This document shows, in pieces, positions 54,051 through 64,000 of a stretch of 64,000 nucleotides of DNA (position 1 is the first letter of the stretch; each line of letters opens with the position of its first letter). The position numbers and the translations under genes were made by a program. The stretch is from Phoronis australis. Taxonomy: Eukaryota; Phoronida; Phoronidae. The DNA lies in NCBI GenBank assembly GCA_002633005.1, contig NMRA01000243.1, positions 264,280 to 328,279 on the forward strand, in the 5' to 3' direction. Below the pieces are notes generated by a model that was given only the letters and a program-made list of their open reading frames with translations, was not told the DNA's origin and searched no databases.

Positions 54051-56496
54051 ACGGCCCCATTTAGTCTCGAGTCCACCATAACTTCTTCAAGTTTTTTTAC
54101 TTAGAATCATAATGTTAGCCTCCATGTGTTCACAAGACGTGTAGAAATTTTTGTAGTGTCCATTTTGCTGTACCTCCACTCGATTTTCAAATAATCGACA
54201 TTGAAGTTTGAGTTTTTTGCTGACTTCTCCACAGCTGGTAATCCATACAGATCAAACCAGACATATACTGGTGATTGTATGTCCATTTGCAAGGCAAGGA
54301 AACACTGCATCACAATGTCAAGAGTGTTTCACCGATGGAATATCTGGATAAATCTTGTCTCTTTGTACAGTGATACTTAACTCGTTTCTAATTATTTGAT
54401 TTAAAGTGTTTTGTGAACCAAGGGGACCTACTGCTGTTGGCCAAGTTTTGCTCATGCACTTAAAGTTACCGATTGTCCGGGTCGATTGCTTGGACAGCAT
54501 ACGCCACCAATTCATTTTTCTCCACCGATTCCATATCATGTTGGTGTGGTCAAACTTTAGGAGTGTAATGCCTGAGAACATCTGCAAAAATGCAATTTGT
54601 TTGTGATTCCGACTTAGTTTAAAAGGATTACCACCAAAGTTTGTTTGTCATAGATTTAGAAGCATAAGTGGGAAAATTCATTAGAGATTCTTGTGATAGC
54701 ATTGTACGAATTACGGTAGAATAGTGAAATACATCGACGTTCGGCTGATCCCGGTGAATTGAGCTCTAGCACAACAATGTGTGCTGACATTGATAGTGTC
54801 ACAATCGACATGTCTTGTTGTCCAGATTCCAGTATGTGTCAAGTACGACAATATGTCGCACGGTAAGGGATGCCTTGCATGCTCTGGCGATTTTTCACCA
54901 CATCGGTTGCGACGATTGAGTTATTTTTGACGTCCATGCTAGGCTGGTGCCTGACCCTCGGCTAATAATACATGTTTGATTTTGTTGAAATTGCATCTGA
55001 AGCATTATTAGATGGAAGCATTATGAGGGCTCTTTTCATTCATTTTGTTTTGGATATTGTGGCATTACCCTGACGATATCTACAGAGTAGTTAGTTGATT
55101 TGATGTTTTTAGCTGTTTTTTTAATGTCCCTTAAGTTTAAAATGACATGGTTACTGTTTAGTAATTCACTCTTTACTGTCACTCATTGCTGAGTGGTGCA
55201 GTGTCTTTGGGGATTTCTTTGCCGAGTCAATTCTATCTCTAAAAATGGTGTCCGTGCCTGGTGAGATTGGGATGAACTAATCCCAACAATATTCCAGTAG
55301 GGTCGGGTGAATTAATGCTCAGGAAGTGCACACCGTTTCAAGAACACTTCTGAGGAGGTTATCTTCTCGACGTCATCTGATAGTCCTTATCACCAGTATT
55401 TTGAATATCAAAAGTGAAAAATGAGATGGCTTCACTTTTGTGGCAGGAAAAATTTCGCTACAAACAATGAATGTGCTGTTTCCCACCCTTGTAAATGGTT
55501 ACACAATCACCATTAGCTGTCAGACTTAATCTTGACTTCACTGAAGGGTTACTAGACTGTGCATAAAGTTGGCCATAAACTTAATAACTTCTAAGTCGAT
55601 TAATTAAACATTGAGTAAGGTATAAGGAAATGGACTGCAGAAAATTTTCTACGCATAAATGCTAAAATTATGATTCTAGGTTAAAAATTGAAGTTAAAAT
55701 GTTGGATTCAATTGGGACCGGTACATCTGGCTTGTGCCGTTCCTGTGTTAAGATTTGATGCAGTGATTCCTGATTGTGAGCCTGAGGGCAATCACTGTGT
55801 GGTGCCTGTTGGTTCACTGGATGGAACTGGTATTTTATAGTGGCATCCTGTCGAAAATAATTTGATTTTCAGAGTGTTGGTCTCATGTTACCAGCTCAAA
55901 TCACAGCTTGGATTGGCCAACCGTAAAATTATATATTTGAAAATGGCACATATGCACATTTCTCTCGACTCGACATAGAATCATGATGAGGAAGGAGACC
56001 GATTTTATCAACAATCTTATCAAGTAGTTGTAAATATGACAATATAAACACTCTGTCCATTTCCTCATATCATCAGACCAACCTGTTATGTATCTTAATA
56101 CTTCAATGACTAATGTTGGCATAGTTTAGCACACAATTCCAGTGGAGCAGCACACTCAGCAAACGAATGAAGGGAATGAGGAATGACTGACTGCTTTCAG
56201 CGCCATCTGTCTGGTATCCCTGTCTGTCAGTGATATAACTCGGGAAACGTATTGGGTCTGTCATGGTCCTATATACAGATTACCAAGGAAGCCTATCTTC
56301 TGCTTACAAGCCATTACCGTAGGCGAATCTTTTCATAATGTCAAACGTTTTCCTCCACACCACCCGCTGTAAAGTTGGTTACATTTCCAGTTAGGTAGGA
56401 TGTTGGCTTATCTCAAGTTGTCAAGATTGCTTCGAATGGTCACCCGTTCACTGAATATGTACAAGCTCGGTGTTCAACACGGATGCTTTTCTGTCT

Positions 56497-56584
56497 CATA
56501 TAACGTGCTCGTATTTTGAGAACCAGTTTGATGTCCGTTGTTCAGTGGAGAAAACTGGTTCTCAAAATTTGGTCACGTTATATT
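56497..56584. repeat. Foldback element 30 bp before the DNAJC14 coding exon
   Basis: Arms tataacgtg…attttgagaaccagttt and aaactggttctcaaaatttgg…cacgttata are imperfect reverse complements around a loop 'gttgttcagtggag'. The inner arm and loop match the element at 15149-15264. It lies between 32 and 120 bases before the acceptor at 56616 and is most likely intronic. Confidence 0.65.
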
Positions 56585-56625
56585 GGACCATTACCGTTTT
56601 TCTTTTGTTATTGCAGGTCTATGAT

Positions 56626-59600
56626 ATGGACTGTCCTGGATCCCAGGATTCAGTTCAGGCTTCCAACTTGTTCGCCGATGACCTGTTCCAAGATCCGCCT
56701 GTCTTAAATGGCTACGGCCACCACATTGGGAGTTCAGGTGACTCTAGTCCAATGTCCGACTTCCAGCCGTGGTCCAGCTTTTCGGACTTTGGTCAGTACC
56801 ACCAGGGGCCATCTTGGTCAGCATTTAGTGTCGGATCCGACCTATGTGGCCTGTCGGGACTGACAGGGTCATCTGAGAATCTCCATCGCCGTCCGAGGAG
56901 TAGCAGTGCGTTGTCCTCCTACAGCGACTATCTGGCGGCATTTGACGAGTCCGAGCTTTCTGGTCAGGCTAACTGCATCAGCCATGCAAGTGCGGATGGT
57001 CTTGATACCATGCACTGCGATCCGTTAGTTCACTCTGGGCGTAATCTGTACCAAGAAGCCATGAACCAGTGGACAAGTATGGCACCCCAGGGAAACTACG
57101 ATCCCTTTGGTAATCATCTGGAATCCACCAAATTGCCTACCAAGCCCAGTTACTCTGAAGTTGCCAAAAATCGCCCCGCTCCTCAGCGCTCCACCAATAA
57201 CAAGAAGCCGGAAAAGAACCTGCCTCGTCCTCCGGTCGACGTTACTGCACTCACCCGTAAGAAGGGTCGCGTGCCCAGAGCTTTCAACAACCCCCGAGCA
57301 CGACCCAAGTCATTTACACAAGGGGCGCCAGTGGTTAAGCCCAACTCAAAGTATGGTTTGGACGAGTTTGACGTTCCTGGCCAGGAGAAGGAGAAATTAC
57401 GTCGCAGTGTCAGCGCCGACCCCCTCAATCACAGTCGCCGTGGTAGCTGCAGCAGTGTTGCTAGTAGTAACGCGAGCCACACGGACGACCCCGCACACAA
57501 GATATCAAACCTCAATAAGTGTGAAGGCAACGAGCCCTCCACCAAGATGACTGGTGCTGATCAAGTGGCAGCGGCAACCAAACCCAAATCGTCATCAAGA
57601 GACGACTCGAGGGCTAACTCTGTCAAACAGAACAACGAGACCCAGACAGAGAAAGTGTTCTTTGATCCGCGGCGAATTTTCCAGTCGTCTCCTAGAAAGG
57701 TGTCTAACACCGCGGCGAAACCGAAAAACCGTGACCGTCCGGCAACCATCTTGAATAACGACACCACGCGGTTGCAACCATCATCTTCTAACAGTTCCTC
57801 AGTACACAAGGCCACCTACATCAACAATAATCTTCATGAGGGGATGGAGTCGCGCAAGAGGACCAACACTGAGGTGAAACAGGACAATGTCCCCTCTTTT
57901 GAGGCTACGTCTGGCAGCAGTAGTAGTGCAAGCACTGTGAACATCAGCTTTCTGTGTGAGTCACCATTTTTGAAATTTACGTGTTACTTGTTCATTACAT
58001 TATATGGTGTTTGGCTTGTCGATCATTTTTAACTGTAGTGTGTGGAAAATGTTTGGCCTGCCTGTAGTTTTTCAGACGTTGCATGTATGTAGTATTAAGG
58101 TTAGTGAAAGAAAAATATGATGGCCAAAATTAATTATCATGGTGAACTTAACTGAAGACTGATTTTCCTCTTGAGAAAATAACGTTATTTTGATTTTTTT
58201 CTGCTGGTAAAAATTGCCTAATCAGCTGTTTTGTAAACATTTGTTATCAATGTGTGCCATGACACAGTTACTCAGACTGATAGTGGACCTTGAATGCTGT
58301 ATTGTTGACATGTTTTCAGTGTCTGGCCTGTCAGTTGCCTACCAGTGGATTACGTGGTTCTTGAAAAAGTCGACAGCTTGCATTCTCGTTGTGCTGGTGC
58401 TGGCCTTGAAAGTCCTCTGGCTGGCGTGAGTATAAATTGTCTGCGGGTTTCTGCAATGCCTGCGGATTGCTGCATCTTTAGAACTGATTTTAATTTTCTG
58501 TGAGACTGTGCGGAGGCCCAAACCCGAGTTGGTCCAGCATGGCAAAAATAGTGCTCCTGTTCCCCACCCTGGACACAGTGCAGTCGGGAAAACTAAATTT
58601 TTTTAGTGTAATTTTTTTGCGACATACGTAGAATCAAAATAAAGCAAATCCCGCCACTGAAATACAAGCGTGCCTCAACATCGCAGTAGTCGTTAACCTG
58701 ACATGTTCTCGACCAGTGTCGCTGCAGTTTTGTTCACAACATAAATTTGAACTTGTAGGAATTATAAATCTCACAAAAAAGTTCAAAAATCTGTGACCGG
58801 TAATGACTGTGAGTTCAGGTTCTGCCCAGCTGTCTTGACGGCGTATTCAGCGTCATTCTTTCCGAATACTTTCGGCGTGCACTGTAGGTGCGAGGTTATT
58901 ACCCTGTAAGTCAAAGTTGTCACCAGTTTCCCGTTATTCACTCGGTGGACTTGACAAGATGTGTCTACCTGTAGCTGACGTGTTTGTGTTTGTCTTGAAT
59001 GAATTGCGTGGGGAGAGAAGCTGCATTGAATGTGATATGGGGAAACCATATGCAGCTGGATTTCCTAAGTATTGGTGTACGATGCTGTTTCTTCGTGCGT
59101 TCTTATTCTTGCAAAGTTCAGGTTTGAATGGCATTACACGGTCGTTTTTGCTTATAAGGTAAACACTTGGCTTGTTCTTTTGTGCATTGGATGCAACGCA
59201 TTTCAATTACTAATAACAAGTGATTAGGGCCAAGACCACTGTTTGAGACTGTTCTTGACCTTATTACTGGTCTGGGTCAACAAAAACCCATTTTACACCC
59301 TGTCTCGAGACGCATGAAACGTCCTCAATGGGTTTTCTCAAAGATGAAAAATTCTACAAAGCTATGTCTTTTTGCCTTGCTACATTCACTGGAAAAAATT
59401 TGAGGTGGCAAAAGTTGGGATTTTTGCATTTTTCTATCTAAAATCACAAATTCACGACTACCCCGGTACCAGAGGAGGCCAGAATCCAAATGCTCTTCGA
59501 CTCTAGATTCCCGAAATTTAGGTTGAAATATGTCATCACCAACCAGATTTTTGCAAATTTCTGTTAACAAATTCTCATTTTGTATTGGTTGCAGCTTCTT

Positions 59601-62600
59601 GACGGGTCTATACTATTTGATGGTTTTGGTGCAAAAAATCTGGTTTTTCATTAAGAAGAAGGTCCTTCGTATGAAAGGATTACCCGATGGTGGTCAGTAC
59701 GACTGGTCCAAGTTTCCACGGCAACCTCGTCAGGAAGGATTAGAGGAAAACATAACACTGCCAACAACTGGTAGGTTTCCTGCTCGTCAGTCGACAGTCA
59801 TGAGTGCTTGTTGAGAAAGTAAAATCTGTGATACGTTCAATTTTAATTTCATTTTTATGCGCCCACATATTTATATGTGTACGCATTATGCCGTCATCTC
59901 TGTCCGTCTGTCCGTCCGTCCGTCCGTCCGGGCGGCGTCCGTCTGGCGTCCGGCGTCTGGCGTCCGGCGTCCGCTGCTCTATCTCCAAAACCCTTTGACA
60001 TACGTTCATGAAATTTGGCACATATGTTCCATTCATGAATGGGACGGCATGTGCGAACTTTCGGACGGATCCGACTACCGGTGTGCCCCCTAGTGGCAAT
60101 TTTAGTTTTTTACGCTTACCTTTGTATCTTCAAAAGTATTGAACGGATTTTCATGAAATTTGGTATGTAGGCACCTATTAGTGAGATGACGCTATCCTAC
60201 TGTTTTCAGATGGATTCGACGTAGTTTGCGCCACCTAGTGGCCATTTTTACTGTTTTCGAGTCTGTATTTTTGCGTCCACCCCTCTATCAACCAAACCGC
60301 TCAAAGGATGATTGTGAAAATTGGCGTGTATGTGCTTACTATAAGGAAGACAGCTGACAATGATTTTCAGACGATTTGGACTACTGTGGCGCCTCCTAGT
60401 GGCAGTTTTGTTTTTTTGCGCCCATGGCTGTATCTCCCAAACCGTTTGCAGGATCTTTACTAAATTTAGCAAGTGTATTTATGTGATGTTGACAACGGAC
60501 GATGACGACTTTAGGATGATTCTGATTACCGGTATGCCTCTAGTGGCAATTTTAGTATTTGCCTCTAGTGGCAATTTTAGTATTTTACATTGACCTCTGT
60601 ATTTTCATAGGTCTTCAGGTGTATACTTTGTGTTACTTCGTGACTGTGAAGGAAAAGTTCCAAGTAGAAATTTGTTTCTGGCATTCTAATGCTGTGCTAA
60701 TCTCGTATGTTGGTAAATTTGTTTTTAATTCTATGTTTCTGTGGTGCTTTAAGCAACTGGTGTATAGGATGTGCTTGTATTATGAAGATTACTCACATTT
60801 TGCCCCTAGCCTATTGAGGAGACAATGACCATGCCTTTCCATTTTGCAAAGTATGCCCTCTACTGGCCACTTTATGGTACCAATAAACAACCCTAGAAGG
60901 ATACCGTATGCGATGCAATTGTGGGCGCATTTCAACGCTCCGCGTTGCTCTTGTTTATCATTTGTTCTGAAATATGACTACTGCAATTCCTTTAGCAGTC
61001 AATGTGGCTGACGAAAAAAATTTTGTTATGTCAAATTTCTATGCAAAAATAGTCAGAAAATTTTAATATATTGCTAGCATTGTTGGTACTGTGTAGATGT
61101 AAAACAGTGTGTAAAGTCTCCATTATTTGCAGTAAAGTAATCAGCCTTGTGAGAAATGACAATTTTGCCAATCATTTTTGTGCCAGAGAATTGCAGTACT
61201 GTAAGGTTGCTTATGCAAATGTGTTTGAAAGTTGCTTGTGTGTGTAAAACGTTTTTCAGAATGCATGTTTCTTAATGTTAAAAAGATTATGTTGGACCTT
61301 ATCCACGAGACTGTGTGCAGTTAGTCGGACATCTAGAAAACTACAAATTAACCGCATTTTTTCAGAGTAGAAAACTTTATACCAGTCTTTCATAAATTGG
61401 GCGACTTGACCGTGTCTGGAGTAAAATTAAGCAAAACAGAAATTAAAGTACATTCATAGGAACCCAACGATACCAGTAACATGGCCAAATTTCATTTGGA
61501 AAATGTTCCAAGGTGTAATTTCAAGAAAGCTGTTACAGTTTTTTGAAATATTTCGTTTTCGCTTCATGCAACTTTTGATTTTTCATAAAAATCGTGAAAG
61601 TCCTGTGTGTATAGCCGTCATGCAAAAGTGGAACTTTATAAAACAATCCAGACAGCGTTTTGGAAAACAGTGCATAGTTTCATACAAATCCGATTAAATG
61701 ATTTCTGGAATATGTGTGACTGGTGTTGTAGCAGACCAAAAGGTAAAGCCACATATTACCATGTTAATGACTAAAATGAAAATCGAATCCGTCAGTGACT
61801 GACAAAAACGCTTCAGAGATTACTGTGGTTGGCCGACACTAAAATTCGATAATGGCACGTGTACGCATTGCTGGTTGAGCTGTTAACAGAAATGGAATCC
61901 TAACAGTATGCTATTGATCACATTTTGTTTTTGGCCAAAACATGAGGACAAACTTAAAGACAATTAACCGAAACGGCGATCAATATGTCTTTGCTTTCAT
62001 ATGCGCTGATTTTAAAGTTTGTACTCGTATTACAGTAATGTATATACATATATGTATATGATAAGACTTGATTTGATGGAGTAAAGACCGAATTGGGATT
62101 TCATTTTATAGGCAGCTAAACAGGACGGAGTGCAGCTTTAAGTAATGTTGATTGCGTTCATGGCTCGTTTGTTTATTTCATTTTATTCACATTGTAGTGC
62201 AGACTAACATTCTTGCTATTTTAACCCTACAGGTGCTGAGGCAATGAAAAGGCTTCTGTCCTATAAAGGGAAAGACCCATACAGGTAATATCACAGTTAG
62301 TATTGTGTGTCATTGAAGTGTTAACACCCATACAGTTAACATTACAGTTAGTGCTGTCTGTCATTGAAGTGTTTACTAACATAGACATTTCATAAATCAG
62401 TAATGGTATTCACTTAACCCTTTTTGAGTAAAATTGATAGCATTATATATCAGTAACTAATACTTCAATATCACCTGGTGATAATTATCAAAAGTGCATA
62501 ACGAAGCACTACTTTTAGATCAGTAAGCATTAAATCTCAACATGCCATTGCATTATTAACTAATGATGAAGTGAAATTGATGAAATTGCTAGATTGCAAG

Positions 62601-63886
62601 TACGTGTTTTTCTTTTGTTCATCGATTTTTTATTTGCAATGGCATATCTTCGAAAATGGGCAAAGTGTGGCTGTATTGTTAATGGATGTGCAAAGTAATG
62701 ATTGCAACCTAGCTGGAATTTGTAGTTGTGGAGTTGTGGACTCATCCAAGGGCAGTATTATACAATGAGAAATTATACCCTTAGCTACTACCTTATTTTA
62801 AATTTTTGATTGTGATTTACACGTGTATCTTCTGTGGCTTGCGGGCATACCTGTTGTTTTTATGTGGTCAATAAATAGCAAGATTCACAGACTGAATAGA
62901 ATTCATTGTTCTGAGTTAATGACTTCTAATGACTCGTATCTATATGTTAGTATGATGTTTTGCACGTTATTGGTGGGGTTGTTGTTGTTGTGTTGTTGTT
63001 GTGGTGGTGTAAAGAATCAATAATTATTCTGTAGCTTGTCCTTGCTTGTGGTGTAGTTGAATCAAGAATGTTCTGAATTCCTTTTCAGTATTCTTGGTTT
63101 ACGACACGACGCATCTGATGACGATATAAAGCGATACTATAAAAAGCAAGCGTTTCTTGTTCACCCTGATAAGGTGGGTCATTGTCTTCCAGTATGGTAG
63201 ACTCTGGTATATAGGGTCACGGCCTTATGTTCAAGTGCATCTTATATTCATGCATATATTTGGGATAATTGCAGATAAGGCCAAGCAAAAGCATAGTTGG
63301 TTCTGGTCTTTATCTCTATAAGGCCAAGCAAAAGCATACTACAAAAATGTCGCTCGCATCAATTTCAGCCAAGGTCCTGGGTTTTTTGGAATTCTGTACA
63401 AAGGCAAGTAAATGAGGGTAAGCAAGGTTTGAAACACCGTGCTTTGCCAAGTGATGAGTAAAAATTAAAAAATAAATTACATATCATTTTTGCTCGGTTC
63501 AGGTGAATTTTCTTTTTTGAAAAGGAAGCTTGATTTTCAAAAAAAATCATGATAACCAACTGTGTAATGTTTTTTGGCCTAATCTATTATACTTCTAAGG
63601 CCATGTCCTTCAGTGGCCATTACATGTAAAGGCGAATATCGTACTAATTTGAAATCAATATGAGCTTATCTTATCTAAGTTTCTTATCACATGCTGTGAC
63701 AGTTATGACTTGGAGTTTCACTCGCTGCAATCAAGCTTGAAGAATCGTGGTTATCGCAGCATACGAGTTGAGATTCAGTTGTGACTGTACAACCAGACTT
63801 GTTTTTACTCCCTGTAGAACCCTGAACCTGGAGCTGAGGAGGCCTTTAAGATTCTAGGACGTGCCTTCGAACTTATAGGTGACCCG
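56626..63886 (+). CDS. DNAJC14-type membrane J-domain co-chaperone (partial, 3' end missing)
   Basis: DNAJC14 is an ER-membrane J protein that stimulates HSP70 ATPase activity. Exons are 56617-57955, 58320-58425, 59595-59770, 62233-62284, 63089-63173 and 63818-63886 with matching phases (1, 2, 1, 2, 0). The ATG at 56626 (MDCPGSQDSVQ) is the first in-frame Met after a good acceptor (ttgttattgcag), so upstream exon(s) are non-coding. Of 606 visible residues, about 1-445 are Ser/Pro/Asn-rich and probably disordered. Hydrophobic helices lie at about 463-478 (ILVVLVLALKVLWLA) and 480-497 (FLTGLYYLMVLVQKIWFFI). The J domain starts near 550 (GKDPYSILGLRHDASDDDI) with the essential HPD in AFLVHPDK, then EEAFKILGRAFELIGDP. 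The donor after 63886 shows the gene continues past the window. TM helices directly before a J domain of this type point to DNAJC14. Intron 3 is filled with repeats. Confidence 0.82.
59858..60960 (+). repeat. Array of 'ccctagtggcaattttag' units with tccg minisatellite
   Basis: It opens with tatgcgcccacatatttata, then a (tccg)n run and a 'ggcgtccggcgtc' minisatellite (59910-59972). Roughly 110-bp units follow, each with 'atgaaatttggca'-like and 'cccctagtggcaattttag'-like halves, and it ends near 'tgggcgcatttcaacgctcc', a reversed echo of the start. It lies in DNAJC14 intron 3. Related copies: 12105-12960 and 33040-33420. Confidence 0.65.
61345..61720 (+). repeat. Dispersed 'gtagaaa' repeat, copy in DNAJC14 intron 3
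   Basis: Shares word order with 10556-10965 and 46252-46460 (agagtagaaaactttat, gaaagctgttacagtttttt, cttcatgcaacttttgattt, gtcatgcaaaagtgga). Non-coding. Confidence 0.5.
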
Positions 63887-64000
63887 GTAAGTCAGCATTA
63901 TGTTGGCAGTTGTTAGAGGTCTTCAAGGGCTGTGTGATGTGACATTGCGTCTGCACATCCGGAACTTACAGCTAGTGTGACTATTAAGTTGGGACATGCG

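Larger units (their letters stand above)
47591..56616. other. Intergenic region otopetrin to DNAJC14
   Basis: Nine kilobases with no supported exon. The otopetrin promoter and any 5' untranslated exon should lie just above 47590, and the DNAJC14 promoter and 5' exon somewhere before 56616; neither can be placed from the sequence. The region holds a G-rich tract (49381-49410), an isolated 163-codon ORF, a SINE-like element (51000-51512), a palindromic element (51512-51650), a GGCGGATCC repeat with an N gap (52993-53171), an inverted-arm element (52855-54050) and a foldback next to DNAJC14. Confidence 0.5.

Noticed and set aside
56470-56625. Upstream Met of the DNAJC14 frame at 56470
   Set aside because: That extension runs through a foldback repeat and the splice acceptor at 56605-56616; the Met at 56626 is the better start.
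58881-58898. Mini-exon between DNAJC14 exons 2 and 3 (after actgtag, before gtaagt)
   Set aside because: Its phase would permit splicing, but exon 2 already joins exon 3 directly in phase with continuous hydrophobic sequence; nothing requires the extra residues.
1-64000. CRISPR arrays, operons, prophage or other bacterial systems
   Set aside because: Spliced genes and SINE/MITE repeats show an animal nuclear genome; no regularly spaced repeat-spacer structure was seen.
1-64000. Coding retrotransposons or viral insertions
   Set aside because: No reverse transcriptase, integrase, transposase or capsid-like frame of meaningful length was recognised; the repeats are all non-coding.

Overview
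The window is nuclear DNA of an invertebrate animal. Genes are split by GT-AG introns, intergenic DNA is AT-rich and loaded with short non-autonomous repeats, and all recognisable products are metazoan (ESS2, HECTD3, otopetrin, DNAJC14). The protein matches and repeat style would suit an invertebrate deuterostome such as a hemichordate, cephalochordate or echinoderm, but that is a low-confidence inference. The assembly is a draft of a heterozygous diploid: two single-N junctions (6986 and 18888) are each followed by a second, slightly diverged copy of sequence already present, so unmerged haplotypes are likely. N gaps also lie at 29224-29237, 39382-39389, 44908 and 53031-53048.

Layout. 982-2433 (+): ESS2/DGCR14 splicing-associated protein in one uninterrupted reading frame. 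2434-7915: repeat-rich intergenic DNA with a 619-bp haplotype-type duplication. 7916-36800 (+): HECTD3 ubiquitin ligase, rebuilt here as 17 coding exons with consistent phases (840 aa); exons 7-9 occur twice because of the duplication at 18888. 26833-29770 (-): a two-exon GT31 (beta-1,3-galactosyltransferase-like) gene nested antisense in HECTD3 intron 13. 37971-47590 (-): otopetrin proton channel in 7 exons (631 aa), convergent with HECTD3. Its intron 3 holds a frameshifted acidic coding-like relic (43963-44580). 47591-56616: long intergenic DNA with repeats, a G-rich tract and one unsupported 163-codon ORF. 56626-63886 (+): DNAJC14-type membrane J-domain protein, cut by the window end.

The genes do not form one pathway. 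ESS2 acts in nuclear splicing, HECTD3 in cytosolic ubiquitination, the GT31-like protein would be in the secretory pathway or at the cell surface, otopetrin is a plasma-membrane proton channel and DNAJC14 is an ER-membrane HSP70 co-chaperone.

The most unusual item is the nested GT31 gene. A separate exon encodes a signal peptide that splices in phase to the glycosyltransferase domain, a transmembrane segment lies at the C-terminus, and the metal-binding Asp triad is altered. It therefore looks like a type I membrane protein with a possibly non-catalytic GT31 fold, whereas family members are normally type II Golgi enzymes. Other points of interest are a GC-AG intron in HECTD3 next to a foldback element, a 68-bp palindrome next to another HECTD3 donor, and several families of terminal-inverted-repeat and tRNA-like short elements.
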